Part shown: positions 55,126 through 64,000 of the stretch, piece by piece | How the letters are laid out: every line of letters begins with the position of its first letter | Numbering within the stretch: the first letter of the stretch is position 1 | NCBI RefSeq assembly: GCF_009676955.1 | Contig: NZ_CP045696.1 | Coordinates: 2,561,001 to 2,625,000 of the forward strand | Length of the DNA: 64,000 nt | Direction of reading: 5' to 3' | Origin: Sodaliphilus pleomorphus | GTDB lineage: Bacteria > Bacteroidota > Bacteroidia > Bacteroidales > Muribaculaceae | Program-made: the position numbers and the translations under genes | The notes under the pieces: model-generated | Seen by the model: only the letters and a program-made list of their open reading frames with translations | What the model was told of the DNA's origin: nothing | The model's database searches: none

Positions 55126-57954
55126 ATGAAAAAACTACTCACCAGTTTCTACTTTCTACTTTGTTCGGTAATGGCGATGGCCATTGGCCCCCTGCCCAAA
55201 GCCAGACCTGTGGTGCAAAGTGATGGCACAACGGTCACAGTTACGGCTCATGGCGACGGCCGCGTAGCCTTCTTCACAACGAGCGACGGAAAAATTGTTG
55301 TGAAAGACAATCGCGACAATTTCTATTATGCAGTGATTAGCAATGGCGAGCTCACGGCTTCACCCTTTTTGGCTCACGACCCACAAATTCGGGGCGAGGC
55401 TGAAATACGATTTCTTGAGGAGCATCCTGTCGAGGAGCAACTGACCCGGCTCAATGTGCTGGCACACCAGCGCAATCCCTTGCATCGTGCCCCGAGCAAG
55501 ACAATTGTTGCCTCTACTCAAGACGGATTGGGAAAATACAATGTGCCCTCCGAGGGATCGGTGACGAGCTTGGGCAAACCAGCCATCCCGGTCATTATGG
55601 TCGAGTTCAGCGACGCTAAGTTTGCCGAGACCACTACACAAGAAAAGATGACGCGTTTTTACAACACCCCTGGCTATCAGGAAGAGGCTTACTGTGTGGG
55701 GTCGGTCAAGGACTACTTTGTGTCGCAAAGCCGAGGCATGTTTGAACCCACCTTCACTGTTGTGGGCAAGGTCTCGCTCACTAAGAGCTACAAAGACTAT
55801 GGGGCCAACAATTCCTATGGTTTCGACACCGATGTTGAAGGCCTTGTGCGCGATGCCGTGGCGGCTGCTGTGGCACAGGGGGTCGATTTCACTCCCTTCA
55901 AAGACAAGCAGGGAGCTGTGCAGCTCGTGAGCATCCTCTATGCCGGCCGAGGCGAGGCTACCGAACCGCACACCACGGCCAATGCCAACTTGATATGGCC
56001 CTGCGAGGTCGACATCAACGAGGAAATGAGCGGTGTGTACTTCAACTCGTTTTTTGTGGGCAACGAGCTCTTTGAAGACGGCACGCTCATGGGCATGGGT
56101 GTGTTTTGCCACGAGTTTGGCCACGCGCTGGGGCTCCCCGATTTCTACTGCACCGACTATAACTACCGCAAAGACGACCCCTTCGGCTACTGGTCGATCA
56201 TGGACGCGGGCGCTTATGTCAACGACGGCCGTTCTCCCATAGGCTATACCGCCTACGAGCGGTCTTACCTGGGCTGGCTCGACATCAAGGAAATAACTGG
56301 AGCACAAACGGTGACCCTCTACCCTGCCAGCATGAAAGACAAGGATATGGCTGTACTCATCCGAAATCCTAAAGACAGCAAGGAGTATTTCATACTCGAA
56401 AACCGTAATCCCGACACCTGGTATCCTCACACCGACAAAGAGGGCCACGTGTTTGGACAGGGATTGATGGTGAGCCACTTTGTCTACGACCCAGTAGAGT
56501 GGATGCGCAATGTGCTCAACAACGTGCAGGACCTGAAACGGGCCCACATCATCACGGCCGACCAGTCGAAGTTGATTTCGAGCGCCGCCCAGGAAAACCT
56601 CTTTGGCAACGGCGTCGACCATTTGGATTCCTTGCCGCTCTACGGGCAGCAATGGCTTGATGCCCCCTTCTACCGCGTGATGAAGAACCAAGACGGCAGT
56701 GTTACATTCAACTTCATGGAAGTCAATGGCAAGCCAGTTCCCTATCAAGTGGGCGACGTGGTCGACGCTGGTGATCTCACGCTGCAATACCTGGGCGAGA
56801 AGCAGTGGACGGTGTTGCCTAAGCGGGAAGGAGCCTATTCAGGCCACGTGGTGCTGCCTGCCACGTTTGAGCGCGATGAGAAAACCTACAAGGTGACGGC
56901 CGTGTCGGCAGGTGCTTTTGCATCGTGTCCCAACTTGCTGAAGGTGTCAATACCCGCCAGCGTCGACAGCATAGCGCCCGGCGCCTTCCGGCACAGTGCA
57001 AAGCTCAGCGCCATCGAGGTAGATGAAGACAATGCCACCTATCAGAGTATCGACGGAGCTTTGTTCACCCGCAGCGACGCCTACGGGATGGACGATGTGT
57101 CGTCGGTCGAGGGACAAGTCACCTTCGACTTCAATGCCAATCCTTGGGGGCTGCCTGTGTCGTCTAATTTCTCGGGCCAGAACAATGCCGGCAATATCAA
57201 GGCACCCATCGTGCAGGAAGGCGTGACCCTGGAGTTTGAAAACGGCAACTTGCCGGCACGGTTGTGGAAAGGCGCCTCCGATGTCACTTTGCGCACCTAT
57301 CAGGGTGGAAAACTCACATTCTCGGTCCCCGACGGTTGCAAGATAAAGCACATGGAGTTTACCGCGCCCAAGTTTTATCTGTCGGCCCAAGAGGGAACGT
57401 TGGTCGGTAATGCATGGACAGGCGATGCGCAGGCGGTCACTTTCCTCACAACCGCACCCACACAGATTTCAAAGGTCGTGCTCACGGTCACGGGGCTGCT
57501 CATGTCGGAATCGGCCATTCTCTATTATCCTGCGGCCCTCACGGGCAGCTACGCACTGCCTCAGGTTGTGACACGCGTGGGTGATTTCGCCTTTGAGGGC
57601 ACTGCGCTCAACGAGGTCAAACTGTCGAAGGCCATTGCCCGGTTAGGTGAGAACTCGCTGAGTTCGACTTCATTGAAACGCATCGTCTCGCCCGTTGCAA
57701 CGCCTCCCGTGGCAAGTGCCGACCCCTTTGCCCACACGAGCGAAACCCTGTGCGAGATTGTGCTGCCCAATGGCGGGGTCGAGGCCTATAAAGCCGATAC
57801 CTATTGGGGCAAGTTCTTCAATATCACCAATGGCGTTTCCTCTGTAATGGTTCAGCCTGAGTCCTCCCCCTATTTCTACGACCTGCAAGGGCGCAGAGTA
57901 GTAAGGCCCACGGGCGGCATCTATATCTACAAGGGCAAGTTGATAGCCAAGTGA
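55126..57954 (+). CDS. M6-family metalloprotease with BspA-like repeats and T9SS C-terminal tail
   Basis: A 942-residue secreted zinc protease. Signal peptide about 1-20; an N-terminal pro-region; the M6 (InhA-like) domain with the zinc site HEFGHALGLPD (329-339), followed by YWSIMDAGAYVNDG with the Met-turn. BspA-like leucine-rich repeats (about 575-660, AFASCPNLLKVSIPASV) recur near the C-terminus. The end reads YFYDLQGRRVVRP and GGIYIYKGKLIAK, the short T9SS type A sorting tail seen in Prevotella-like species. It is a likely client of the PorU/PorV pair in this window. I chose the ATG at 55126; the TTG two codons upstream is unlikely. Confidence 0.9.
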   Translation: MKKLLTSFYFLLCSVMAMAIGPLPKARPVVQSDGTTVTVTAHGDGRVAFFTTSDGKIVVKDNRDNFYYAVISNGELTASPFLAHDPQIRGEAEIRFLEEHPVEEQLTRLNVLAHQRNPLHRAPSKTIVASTQDGLGKYNVPSEGSVTSLGKPAIPVIMVEFSDAKFAETTTQEKMTRFYNTPGYQEEAYCVGSVKDYFVSQSRGMFEPTFTVVGKVSLTKSYKDYGANNSYGFDTDVEGLVRDAVAAAVAQGVDFTPFKDKQGAVQLVSILYAGRGEATEPHTTANANLIWPCEVDINEEMSGVYFNSFFVGNELFEDGTLMGMGVFCHEFGHALGLPDFYCTDYNYRKDDPFGYWSIMDAGAYVNDGRSPIGYTAYERSYLGWLDIKEITGAQTVTLYPASMKDKDMAVLIRNPKDSKEYFILENRNPDTWYPHTDKEGHVFGQGLMVSHFVYDPVEWMRNVLNNVQDLKRAHIITADQSKLISSAAQENLFGNGVDHLDSLPLYGQQWLDAPFYRVMKNQDGSVTFNFMEVNGKPVPYQVGDVVDAGDLTLQYLGEKQWTVLPKREGAYSGHVVLPATFERDEKTYKVTAVSAGAFASCPNLLKVSIPASVDSIAPGAFRHSAKLSAIEVDEDNATYQSIDGALFTRSDAYGMDDVSSVEGQVTFDFNANPWGLPVSSNFSGQNNAGNIKAPIVQEGVTLEFENGNLPARLWKGASDVTLRTYQGGKLTFSVPDGCKIKHMEFTAPKFYLSAQEGTLVGNAWTGDAQAVTFLTTAPTQISKVVLTVTGLLMSESAILYYPAALTGSYALPQVVTRVGDFAFEGTALNEVKLSKAIARLGENSLSSTSLKRIVSPVATPPVASADPFAHTSETLCEIVLPNGGVEAYKADTYWGKFFNITNGVSSVMVQPESSPYFYDLQGRRVVRPTGGIYIYKGKLIAK

Positions 57955-58043
57955 AGCGGTGGTGCTTTGCACAGCCACGACTGACAAGAGAAATTTTCTA
58001 CTATACGTTACACAAACTTTTATTCAACTATTAAACTGACACA

Positions 58044-59681
58044 ATGAAAAAATTATTAGGATTACTGTTGTTGCTGCCCTTGCTTTTTGCAAGCGCATGT
58101 ACCGATTTAGACGATGTGAACCACCGGCTCGACGACCACGAGCAACGTTTGCTCACGCTGGAAGAACTGGTGAAGCAGGCCAACGAAAACATCAAGGTGC
58201 TGCAAGAACTTATCAAGGCTCAGGAGCAAAACTTGAAAGTGGTGGCGTGTGTTCCCACCAAGGACGGTTCGGCCTATATCCTCACCTTCAGCGACGGAAC
58301 TGCAATCGTAGTCAAGAATGCAGTCGACGGCAAGTCGCCCGAGATAGGTGTGAAGACCGATGATGACGGCAAACTCTACTGGACGATCAATGGCGACTTC
58401 ATGCGCAATGCCAACGGCGAGAAGATAGCTGCCGACGGAGCACAAGGCGTGAAGCCCATATTGCGTGTCAACACCGATGGCTGCTGGGAAATGAGTGCCG
58501 ACGGCGGAAAGACGTGGATGATTGTCACCGATGCCCAGGGAAGTCCTGTAAAGGCCGTGGGTGTCGAGAAACCTGTCGACCTGACCATCACCGAAGACGA
58601 GTACTCGGTGATCATCACCTACAACGGCCACACCTTTGTGCTTCCCAAGGCAGGAAAAGGCGACTTGGGCATGGAATTTCTCCAGGGCGAGGGCTCCTAT
58701 TATGGCAACTGGTACAATCCCCACTGCGATGATGCCACAGTCACCCTCTACGCCGGCGAGTTTGACGCCAGCGGAAAATGGAAAAAGGGGCAGAAGCTCA
58801 CCATGAGCATCTTTATGCCCAAGTTGGCCGACTACAACACGCCCGCACCACGACTGGCCGAAGGCGTGTACCGGGTGACTCCCGATCGTGGCCAAAGCTA
58901 CCTTTTTGTGCCCATGCTCATCAAGGAGGGCTCAAGCAGCGAGGTGTGGGGCATGTTCTATAACTCGGGCTTCTACATCGAGGACAACACCAGCGGCGAG
59001 ACCGAGGTGAGAACGATCAAGTCGGGCAAAGTGATCGTTACACACATTGGCGACAAGGACCGCATCATCTTCGACTGTGTCGATGGTGAAGGCCTTGAAT
59101 TTAAGGCTTACTTCTATGGCAACCTCAATCTTGCCAACAAAAACGACAACGACAAGTCTAAGCCCGCCCGTCCCTACAGTACCAACAGGAAGAGTGTGAA
59201 GCTCAACATCCCTGCAAGTGCCACCACCGTGGCGCTCTTCATGGACGACTATCTCTACGAGCAGTACAATTCCTGGGGATTCCAGCTCAACCTCGATGCA
59301 AAGACTGGCGACTATGTCACCTTTGAGATACTGGCCGACAAGTCGTTCAAGAACAAGATACCTACGGGCACGTTCAATCTCACCTTCGATGCCTCGCCGG
59401 CAACGGCCTTCCCCGCAGCTCTCAACTATAGCCGCGACATGCTTTATTCCTGGTATGGCAACTGCGACACGCGCACAGCCGATGGAGCCTTCACCGAGCT
59501 GGGCGCCCTGACCGAGGGCACAATCACTATCTCGGAGGTTGATGGAATCTACACCTTCAACTTCAACTGCAAGGACGATGCTGGCAACGCCTACACTGGC
59601 AAGTGGACTGGCGACGTGAAGCTCTACTCCAGCGACGACGCCCCCCGCAAGTTGACGGCCCGTCGCAAGGCTCGCCGATAG
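58044..59681 (+). CDS. Surface lipoprotein with DUF4988 domain
   Basis: A 545-residue lipoprotein (lipobox FASAC, Cys19). Right after the anchor comes a coiled coil (about 24-65) with LDDHEQRLLTLEELVKQ, then the DUF4988 domain (about 66-185) with YILTFSDGTAIVVKNAVDG and DGCWEMSADGGKTW, a module found at the N-terminus of many surface glycan-binding and lyase proteins of Bacteroidales. The C-terminal 340 residues are beta-rich and not recognised. It lies 89 bases after the M6 protease and may be co-transcribed; a strong terminator follows. Confidence 0.83.
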   Translation: MKKLLGLLLLLPLLFASACTDLDDVNHRLDDHEQRLLTLEELVKQANENIKVLQELIKAQEQNLKVVACVPTKDGSAYILTFSDGTAIVVKNAVDGKSPEIGVKTDDDGKLYWTINGDFMRNANGEKIAADGAQGVKPILRVNTDGCWEMSADGGKTWMIVTDAQGSPVKAVGVEKPVDLTITEDEYSVIITYNGHTFVLPKAGKGDLGMEFLQGEGSYYGNWYNPHCDDATVTLYAGEFDASGKWKKGQKLTMSIFMPKLADYNTPAPRLAEGVYRVTPDRGQSYLFVPMLIKEGSSSEVWGMFYNSGFYIEDNTSGETEVRTIKSGKVIVTHIGDKDRIIFDCVDGEGLEFKAYFYGNLNLANKNDNDKSKPARPYSTNRKSVKLNIPASATTVALFMDDYLYEQYNSWGFQLNLDAKTGDYVTFEILADKSFKNKIPTGTFNLTFDASPATAFPAALNYSRDMLYSWYGNCDTRTADGAFTELGALTEGTITISEVDGIYTFNFNCKDDAGNAYTGKWTGDVKLYSSDDAPRKLTARRKARR

Positions 59682-59727
59682 GTGTTCACGCGAGGCTCAA
59701 TTGAGCCGCCCCATTTCACAACAACAA

Positions 59728-59759
59728 GAGGGTGTGCCCCAATCCGGGGGCACACCCTC
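59728..59759 (+). terminator. Terminator after the DUF4988 lipoprotein gene
   Basis: A perfect 13-base stem GAGGGTGTGCCCC with its complement, a 6-base loop, and TCATTTTAG behind it. It can also serve the convergent Bax-inhibitor gene. Confidence 0.87.
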
Positions 59760-59819
59760 TCATTTTAGTTGCAATTGCGATTTTGGCCTGTTGCTTGTTG
59801 CAGCAAGCTTGACTGTGGG

Positions 59820-60578
59820 TTAGTTGCGGTTGCCGCCGAAGATGCGCAGCAAGTACAGAAACAGGTTGATGAAGTCGAGGTAGAGCTCGAGTGCGCCTAT
59901 TGTGGCTACTTTACTCACGTTTTCCTCGCCCACGGTCTCGGCTGCCATCTGCTTGATCTTCTGGGTGTCCCAGGCGGTGAGGCCAATGAACACTGCCACG
60001 CCCACCAGGCTGATGATCCAGTCGAGCATGCTGCTATGCATGAAGATGTTGACGATGCTCACCACGATGAGCCCTATGAGCACCATAAACAGGATAGAGC
60101 CCATTCTGGAAAGGTCTTTACGAGTCATGTAGCCATAGGTGGCCATGATACCAAAGGTGCCTGCGGTGATAAAGAAGGTCTTCACTATGGCTGCACCGCT
60201 GTAGACAAAGAATATGGGGGTGAGGGTGATGCCTGTGAGCAGCGCATAGAGGTAGAACAAGAGTGTCGCTGTCGTGGCCTGCATCTTGTTGATGCGTGCC
60301 GAGAGCACCAGCACCACAGCAAACTCAGCGATGATGAGTCCCCACATCATCCAGCTGTGCTGCACCATGGTTATTATGAGTGCCTGGTTGCTGGCCACCA
60401 GCATCGAGATGATGGCTGTGAGCAGCAGACCCAGTGTCATCTTGCCAAACACACGGCGCATGATTTTGCCCACATAGGCGCTCAGCGTCATCTCGTTTTC
60501 AAGGGCTGAAGCGCTTCCGTAGCCGTATGCGGGACGCCCGTTGCGATCTTGGTCGTACATGTTGTTGTATTCGTTCAT
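59820..60578 (-). CDS. Bax-inhibitor-1 / YccA family membrane protein
   Basis: A 252-residue inner-membrane protein with seven hydrophobic segments and the family features IMRRVFGKMTLGLLLTA, GITLTPIFFVYSGAAIV, GYMTRKDLSRMG and GLTAWDTQKIKQM. BI-1 proteins leak protons or calcium; YccA of E. coli modulates FtsH. Normal length, monocistronic. Confidence 0.94.
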   Translation of the reverse strand: MNEYNNMYDQDRNGRPAYGYGSASALENEMTLSAYVGKIMRRVFGKMTLGLLLTAIISMLVASNQALIITMVQHSWMMWGLIIAEFAVVLVLSARINKMQATTATLLFYLYALLTGITLTPIFFVYSGAAIVKTFFITAGTFGIMATYGYMTRKDLSRMGSILFMVLIGLIVVSIVNIFMHSSMLDWIISLVGVAVFIGLTAWDTQKIKQMAAETVGEENVSKVATIGALELYLDFINLFLYLLRIFGGNRN

Positions 60579-60672
60579 AATTTTATGTTTTAGATGTGTT
60601 TTATACTTGACATACTTGAAATGTGTTGCGCAAATAGCGTGCCAGTTTCCTTTTCTTTAGGCGGCAACGCCT

Positions 60673-62457
60673 CTACATGCGATCGGGCACCTCGATGCCC
60701 AGCAGCCCGAATCCTCGCTTGATGAGTGAGCCCACGGTCGTCGACAGCTGCAGGCGGAAGGCTCGCACCCGTGCATCCTCTTCACGCAGGATGCTGTAGT
60801 CGTGATAGAACTGGTTGTAGGTCTTGGCCAGGTCAAACACGTAATTGGCCACCAGGGCAGGACTGTAGGTGCGTCCAGCCTCGCTCACCACGGCGGCAAA
60901 GTCGGTGATGCGCTGTATCAGGTCGATTTCTTTCTCGTTGGGCTCATAGCTGCCGAAGTCGACTGCACGGTCGGCTGCATCGCTCTTGCGCAGCACGCTC
61001 TGGATGCGGGCATAGGTGTATTGCACAAAGGGACCCGTGTTGCCGTTGAAGTCGATTGACTCGGCCGGGTTGAAGAGCATGTTTTTGCGCGGGTCGACCT
61101 TGAGGATGAAGTACTTGAGTGCTCCCAGGCCTATGATGCGCATCACGTTGTCGCGTTCTTGCTCGCTCATGTCGGCCACGATGTTGCGGTCTTTGCTCAC
61201 CTGCTTGGCCTGAGCTATCATCTCGTCCATGAGGTCGTCGGCGTCGACTACGGTGCCCTCGCGCGACTTCATCTTGCCGTTGGGCAGCTCCACCATGCCG
61301 TAGGAGAAGTGTATCAGGTCTTTGCCCCACTTGAAGCCCAGTCGGTCGAGCAGTATCGACAACACCTGGAAGTGGTAGTTTTGCTCGTTGCCCACCACAT
61401 ATATCATTTGATCGATGGGGTAGTCTTCAAAGCGCAGCTTGGCTGTGCCTATGTCTTGGGTCATGTAGACCGATGTGCCGTCGCTGCGCAGCAGCAGCTT
61501 CTGGTCGAGGCCGTTGCTGGTGAGGTCGGCCCACACCGAGCCGTCGTCCTTGCGATAGAACAACCCCTTGTCGAGGCCTTCGAGCACTTTCTTCTTGCCC
61601 TCGAGATAGGTGTTGCTCTCGTAGTATATTTTGTCGAAGCTCACCCCCAGGCGCTTGTAGGTCTCGTCGAAACCGGCATAGACCCAGCTGTTCATTTTCT
61701 TCCACAAGGCGCGCACCTCGGGGTCGCCGTCTTCCCATTTCTTGAGCATGGCGTGGGCCTCCTTGATGAGCGGAGCCTCTTTCTCGGCCTCTTCCTTGCT
61801 CATGCCCTTGGCCATGAGTTCGCTCACCTCCTGCTTGTAGTGCTTGTCAAATTCTACATAGAAGTCGCCTATCAGGTGGTCGCCCTTCTTGCCCGACGAC
61901 TCGGGAGTGACGCCGTTGCCCCATTTGAGCCAGGCGAGCATCGACTTGCAGATGTGGATGCCGCGGTCGTTCACAATGTTGGTCTTTATCACCTTGTTGC
62001 CGTTGGCTGCCATGATGAGGGCCAGGCTGTAGCCCAGCAGGTTGTTGCGCACGTGCCCCAGGTGCAGGGGCTTGTTGGTGTTGGGCGAGGAGTACTCGAT
62101 CATCACCAGCTTGCTCTCGGGGGTTACTTTCTTGAAGCCATAGTCGGGGTCGGCTGCCACACTTTGCAACACACCGGTCCAGAACGCACGCTTGATGCTG
62201 ATGTTGAGGAAGCCCTTGATGACGTTGTATTTCTCAACGGCATCGCAGTGGGCCACAAGGTAGTCGCCTATTTCCTGTGCAGTTTCCTCAGGACGCTTGT
62301 GCGACGCCTTGAGAAACGGGAATACCACGATGGTGAGGTTGCCTTCAAATTCCTTCTTGGTTGTTGTGGGCGTGATTTTTTCTACCGGAAAGTCGGCGTT
62401 GTAGAGTGCCTTGACCGCCTGGGCGGTGGCTTGTGCTAAGATGTTATCAATCGACAT
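60673..62457 (-). CDS. argS: Arginyl-tRNA synthetase
   Basis: A 594-residue class I synthetase that charges tRNA-Arg. An N-terminal Add-1 domain (about 1-105) recognises the D-loop. HIGH motif within SSPNTNKPLHLGHVRNN near 123-139; the KMSKS region is degenerate (MKSREGTVV), as often in ArgRS. DALR anticodon-binding domain at the C-terminus with VANYVFDLAKTYNQFYHD. Normal length. Confidence 0.97.
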   Translation of the reverse strand: MSIDNILAQATAQAVKALYNADFPVEKITPTTTKKEFEGNLTIVVFPFLKASHKRPEETAQEIGDYLVAHCDAVEKYNVIKGFLNISIKRAFWTGVLQSVAADPDYGFKKVTPESKLVMIEYSSPNTNKPLHLGHVRNNLLGYSLALIMAANGNKVIKTNIVNDRGIHICKSMLAWLKWGNGVTPESSGKKGDHLIGDFYVEFDKHYKQEVSELMAKGMSKEEAEKEAPLIKEAHAMLKKWEDGDPEVRALWKKMNSWVYAGFDETYKRLGVSFDKIYYESNTYLEGKKKVLEGLDKGLFYRKDDGSVWADLTSNGLDQKLLLRSDGTSVYMTQDIGTAKLRFEDYPIDQMIYVVGNEQNYHFQVLSILLDRLGFKWGKDLIHFSYGMVELPNGKMKSREGTVVDADDLMDEMIAQAKQVSKDRNIVADMSEQERDNVMRIIGLGALKYFILKVDPRKNMLFNPAESIDFNGNTGPFVQYTYARIQSVLRKSDAADRAVDFGSYEPNEKEIDLIQRITDFAAVVSEAGRTYSPALVANYVFDLAKTYNQFYHDYSILREEDARVRAFRLQLSTTVGSLIKRGFGLLGIEVPDRM

Positions 62458-62484
62458 TGGTCCTAAATCATTTGTTTCAATCTA

Positions 62485-62492
62485 CAAAGTTA
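62485..62492 (-). promoter_or_regulatory. -7 box of argS
   Basis: Minus strand TAACTTTG, exact TAnnTTTG, 27 bases before the ATG. No clear -33. Confidence 0.6.
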
Positions 62493-62558
62493 CTAAAAAG
62501 ATTGGTCTCTCGCGACTGCACAGTTAAGTTTTAAGAAATTAAAACTATTGGACTTGGT

Positions 62559-64000
62559 TTATTGCCGCCCATTTCCGGTGGGGGTGACTGGCACGACGGT
62601 GTTGCTGTCGGCATACCACAGGTAGCCCTCGACCTTGTTGTGACCTGCCTGGGCGAGCAGGCGGGCATATTGCTGCACCTGCCTCTTGTGGGCCCGCACT
62701 TGTGCCGGGGTGTGGCTTGCGCCAAACTTGTAGTCGACCACAATGGTTGTGCCGTCGGGACGCACCACAATGTGGTCGGGGCGTTTCAGCACGGGGGGCT
62801 GCCCGTTGCCTGTGTTGACCACAATTGTGCGCTCGTTGTACACTTTGTTTTTGGGGTCAAACCAGTCGCGTGTGCGGGGGTTATTGAGCATGCCTGTGAT
62901 GATGCTTCGGGCCCGCTCGAGGTTCCATGTGGCATCGGGGTTGGTGCCGAGCAGGTGCCTGCGCTGTGCATAGCGCAGTGCCCGCTTCTCGTCGCCCTTG
63001 CGCTTGATCATGCTCATGAGGCTGTGCATGCTGTTGCCTGCCTGCTGCATGGCTGTGGCCGACTCGGGCAGTTTCACCTCGAGCCTCGACAAGGCCGAGT
63101 TTACAGCATAGCTGGGCATGTCGCAGGTGCACTGTGTGCTGTCGTCGTCTTGTGGCTTGTGGCGGCATTGCTCAGGGCAGCCCAGCTCCCAGTAGTCGAC
63201 GATTTTGTCGCAATCGGTATCGTCGGGATGCCGTTCGGGCCAGTAGTGGGTCACTATCCTGTCGATTTTGGGCATGATGCTCTTGGCGAGGTCGTCGATA
63301 CTCCTGTCACCCGTGTTTCTCTTGGGCTTCAGCACAAAGAGGTGCAGCTGCTGGCTGGCGCGGGTGAAGGCCACATAGGTCTTGTTCACTTTGTCGATGA
63401 GGTCTTCCTCATAGAGCGTCTTGTAGTAGCTGTTGAAGGCGCCCACCATTTTCATGCGACCGGTGCTGAGCGGGATGAGCGGGGGCACAATTTCGCCCCC
63501 CTCTTTCTGAATTGCGGCAGCCTCCTGTGCGTGCGGGCAAGCACTGTTGATTTTTTTCCATGTCTCGCGGTCGAGCCATGTGATGTCGTCGAGGTCAGCC
63601 ATCGGCCAGCTGGCAAACGGGATGATGACACAGGGGGCTTCAAGTCCCTTGGAAGCATGTATGGTCATGATGTTGACGGCGTTGCCACTGTTGCCCGAGG
63701 GCACGGCGGCCTTGTCTTTTTTGTCGTCCCAGTACTTGAGAAACTCATGCACGGTGCCGCCGCAGCTGCGTTGGGCGGCAAAGTTGAGCACGAAGTTCTG
63801 GAATGCGAGCAGGAAGGCTGTGTCGGTGTCGCCGCTGTTGCCTGAGCCTGCAATGTACTCCTTGATGATTTTGTCGACCAGGCCGGTCAAGGTGGTCATC
63901 TCCTTGCCATCGTCGGCCATGAGCGTCTTTATTTCTTCGTTGTAGGCTTTGATTTGCTTTTGTGCCGTTTCATTTCTCAAGGCGTTGTTTTGGTCGAAGC
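62559..64000 (-). CDS. 3' part of a UvrD-type helicase with RecB/AddA-like nuclease domain (partial)
   Basis: The frame is open to the window edge, so the gene starts outside; the apparent start at 63980 is an internal Leu codon (TTG). The visible 480 residues cover the second helicase half, with motif V NIMTIHASKGLEAPCVIIPF and motif VI KTYVAFTRASQQLHLF, and then a C-terminal PD-(D/E)xK nuclease with RPDHIVVRPDGTTIVVDYK and QVQQYARLL. This is the AddA/RecB plan: ATP-driven unwinding plus cleavage in double-strand break repair. The AddB partner, if present, would lie outside the window on the right. Confidence 0.88.
   Translation of the reverse strand, partial: FDQNNALRNETAQKQIKAYNEEIKTLMADDGKEMTTLTGLVDKIIKEYIAGSGNSGDTDTAFLLAFQNFVLNFAAQRSCGGTVHEFLKYWDDKKDKAAVPSGNSGNAVNIMTIHASKGLEAPCVIIPFASWPMADLDDITWLDRETWKKINSACPHAQEAAAIQKEGGEIVPPLIPLSTGRMKMVGAFNSYYKTLYEEDLIDKVNKTYVAFTRASQQLHLFVLKPKRNTGDRSIDDLAKSIMPKIDRIVTHYWPERHPDDTDCDKIVDYWELGCPEQCRHKPQDDDSTQCTCDMPSYAVNSALSRLEVKLPESATAMQQAGNSMHSLMSMIKRKGDEKRALRYAQRRHLLGTNPDATWNLERARSIITGMLNNPRTRDWFDPKNKVYNERTIVVNTGNGQPPVLKRPDHIVVRPDGTTIVVDYKFGASHTPAQVRAHKRQVQQYARLLAQAGHNKVEGYLWYADSNTVVPVTPTGNGRQ

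Overview
The window is chromosomal DNA from a member of the Bacteroidota, almost certainly a Bacteroidales gut-type organism (Muribaculaceae- or Prevotellaceae-like). The grounds are promoters of the form TTTG-N18..21-TAnnTTTG in front of many genes, families restricted to the phylum (PorU/PorV, Omp28, DUF3256, DUF3943, DUF4988, a DUF6029-like barrel), secreted proteins ending in the short type IX secretion (T9SS) tail or in paired dockerin repeats, and almost no Shine-Dalgarno sequences. Genes are GC-rich at third positions, which produces very long open frames on the opposite strand; those are not genes.

Layout. 1-8 kb: a bi-domain oxidoreductase, a DEAD-box RNA helicase, a DUF3943 protein, EttA, a HAD phosphatase and a tiny 2[4Fe-4S] ferredoxin with its own promoter and terminator. 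8-13.8 kb: a minus-strand operon behind one strong promoter that encodes two Omp28-type CxxC proteins, a TlpA thioredoxin, an outer-membrane barrel and a small dockerin protein. 13.8-16 kb: an AT-richer patch with a DUF234 ATPase/nuclease, a broken gene and degenerate sequence. 16-17.6 kb: an L,D-transpeptidase lipoprotein, then a strongly structured RNA gene that looks like 6S RNA. 17.6-26.8 kb: a minus-strand run of CapA, FolD, Ffh, a secreted unknown, a GH25 muramidase, YidC and PyrG, so two membrane-insertion factors lie close together.

27-41.9 kb is the most distinctive part. Three full-length PorU-like C25 cysteine peptidases lie on the minus strand. One is the canonical T9SS sortase PorU. 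The other two lie downstream of the redox repressor gene rex and a FAH-fold protein that appears to have lost its metal ligands. PorV, the sortase partner, is encoded on the other side of rplU-rpmA and is followed by ispF. 42-54 kb: a secreted phosphodiester glycosidase with dockerin repeats, DUF3256-xseA-xseB, sbcD-sbcC, small envelope proteins, a YitT transporter-like protein and a small holin-like membrane protein. 54-64 kb: thymidine kinase, an M6 metalloprotease with leucine-rich repeats and a T9SS tail, a DUF4988 lipoprotein, a Bax-inhibitor-1 protein, ArgS, and the 3' part of an AddA/RecB-like helicase-nuclease cut by the window edge.

The common thread is export and surface display. 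The window holds the T9SS attachment pair (PorU/PorV), two sortase paralogues, at least one probable T9SS cargo, and three secreted proteins with a different C-terminal module (dockerin pairs) but no cohesin partner. No CRISPR array, tRNA, rRNA, insertion sequence or prophage was seen.
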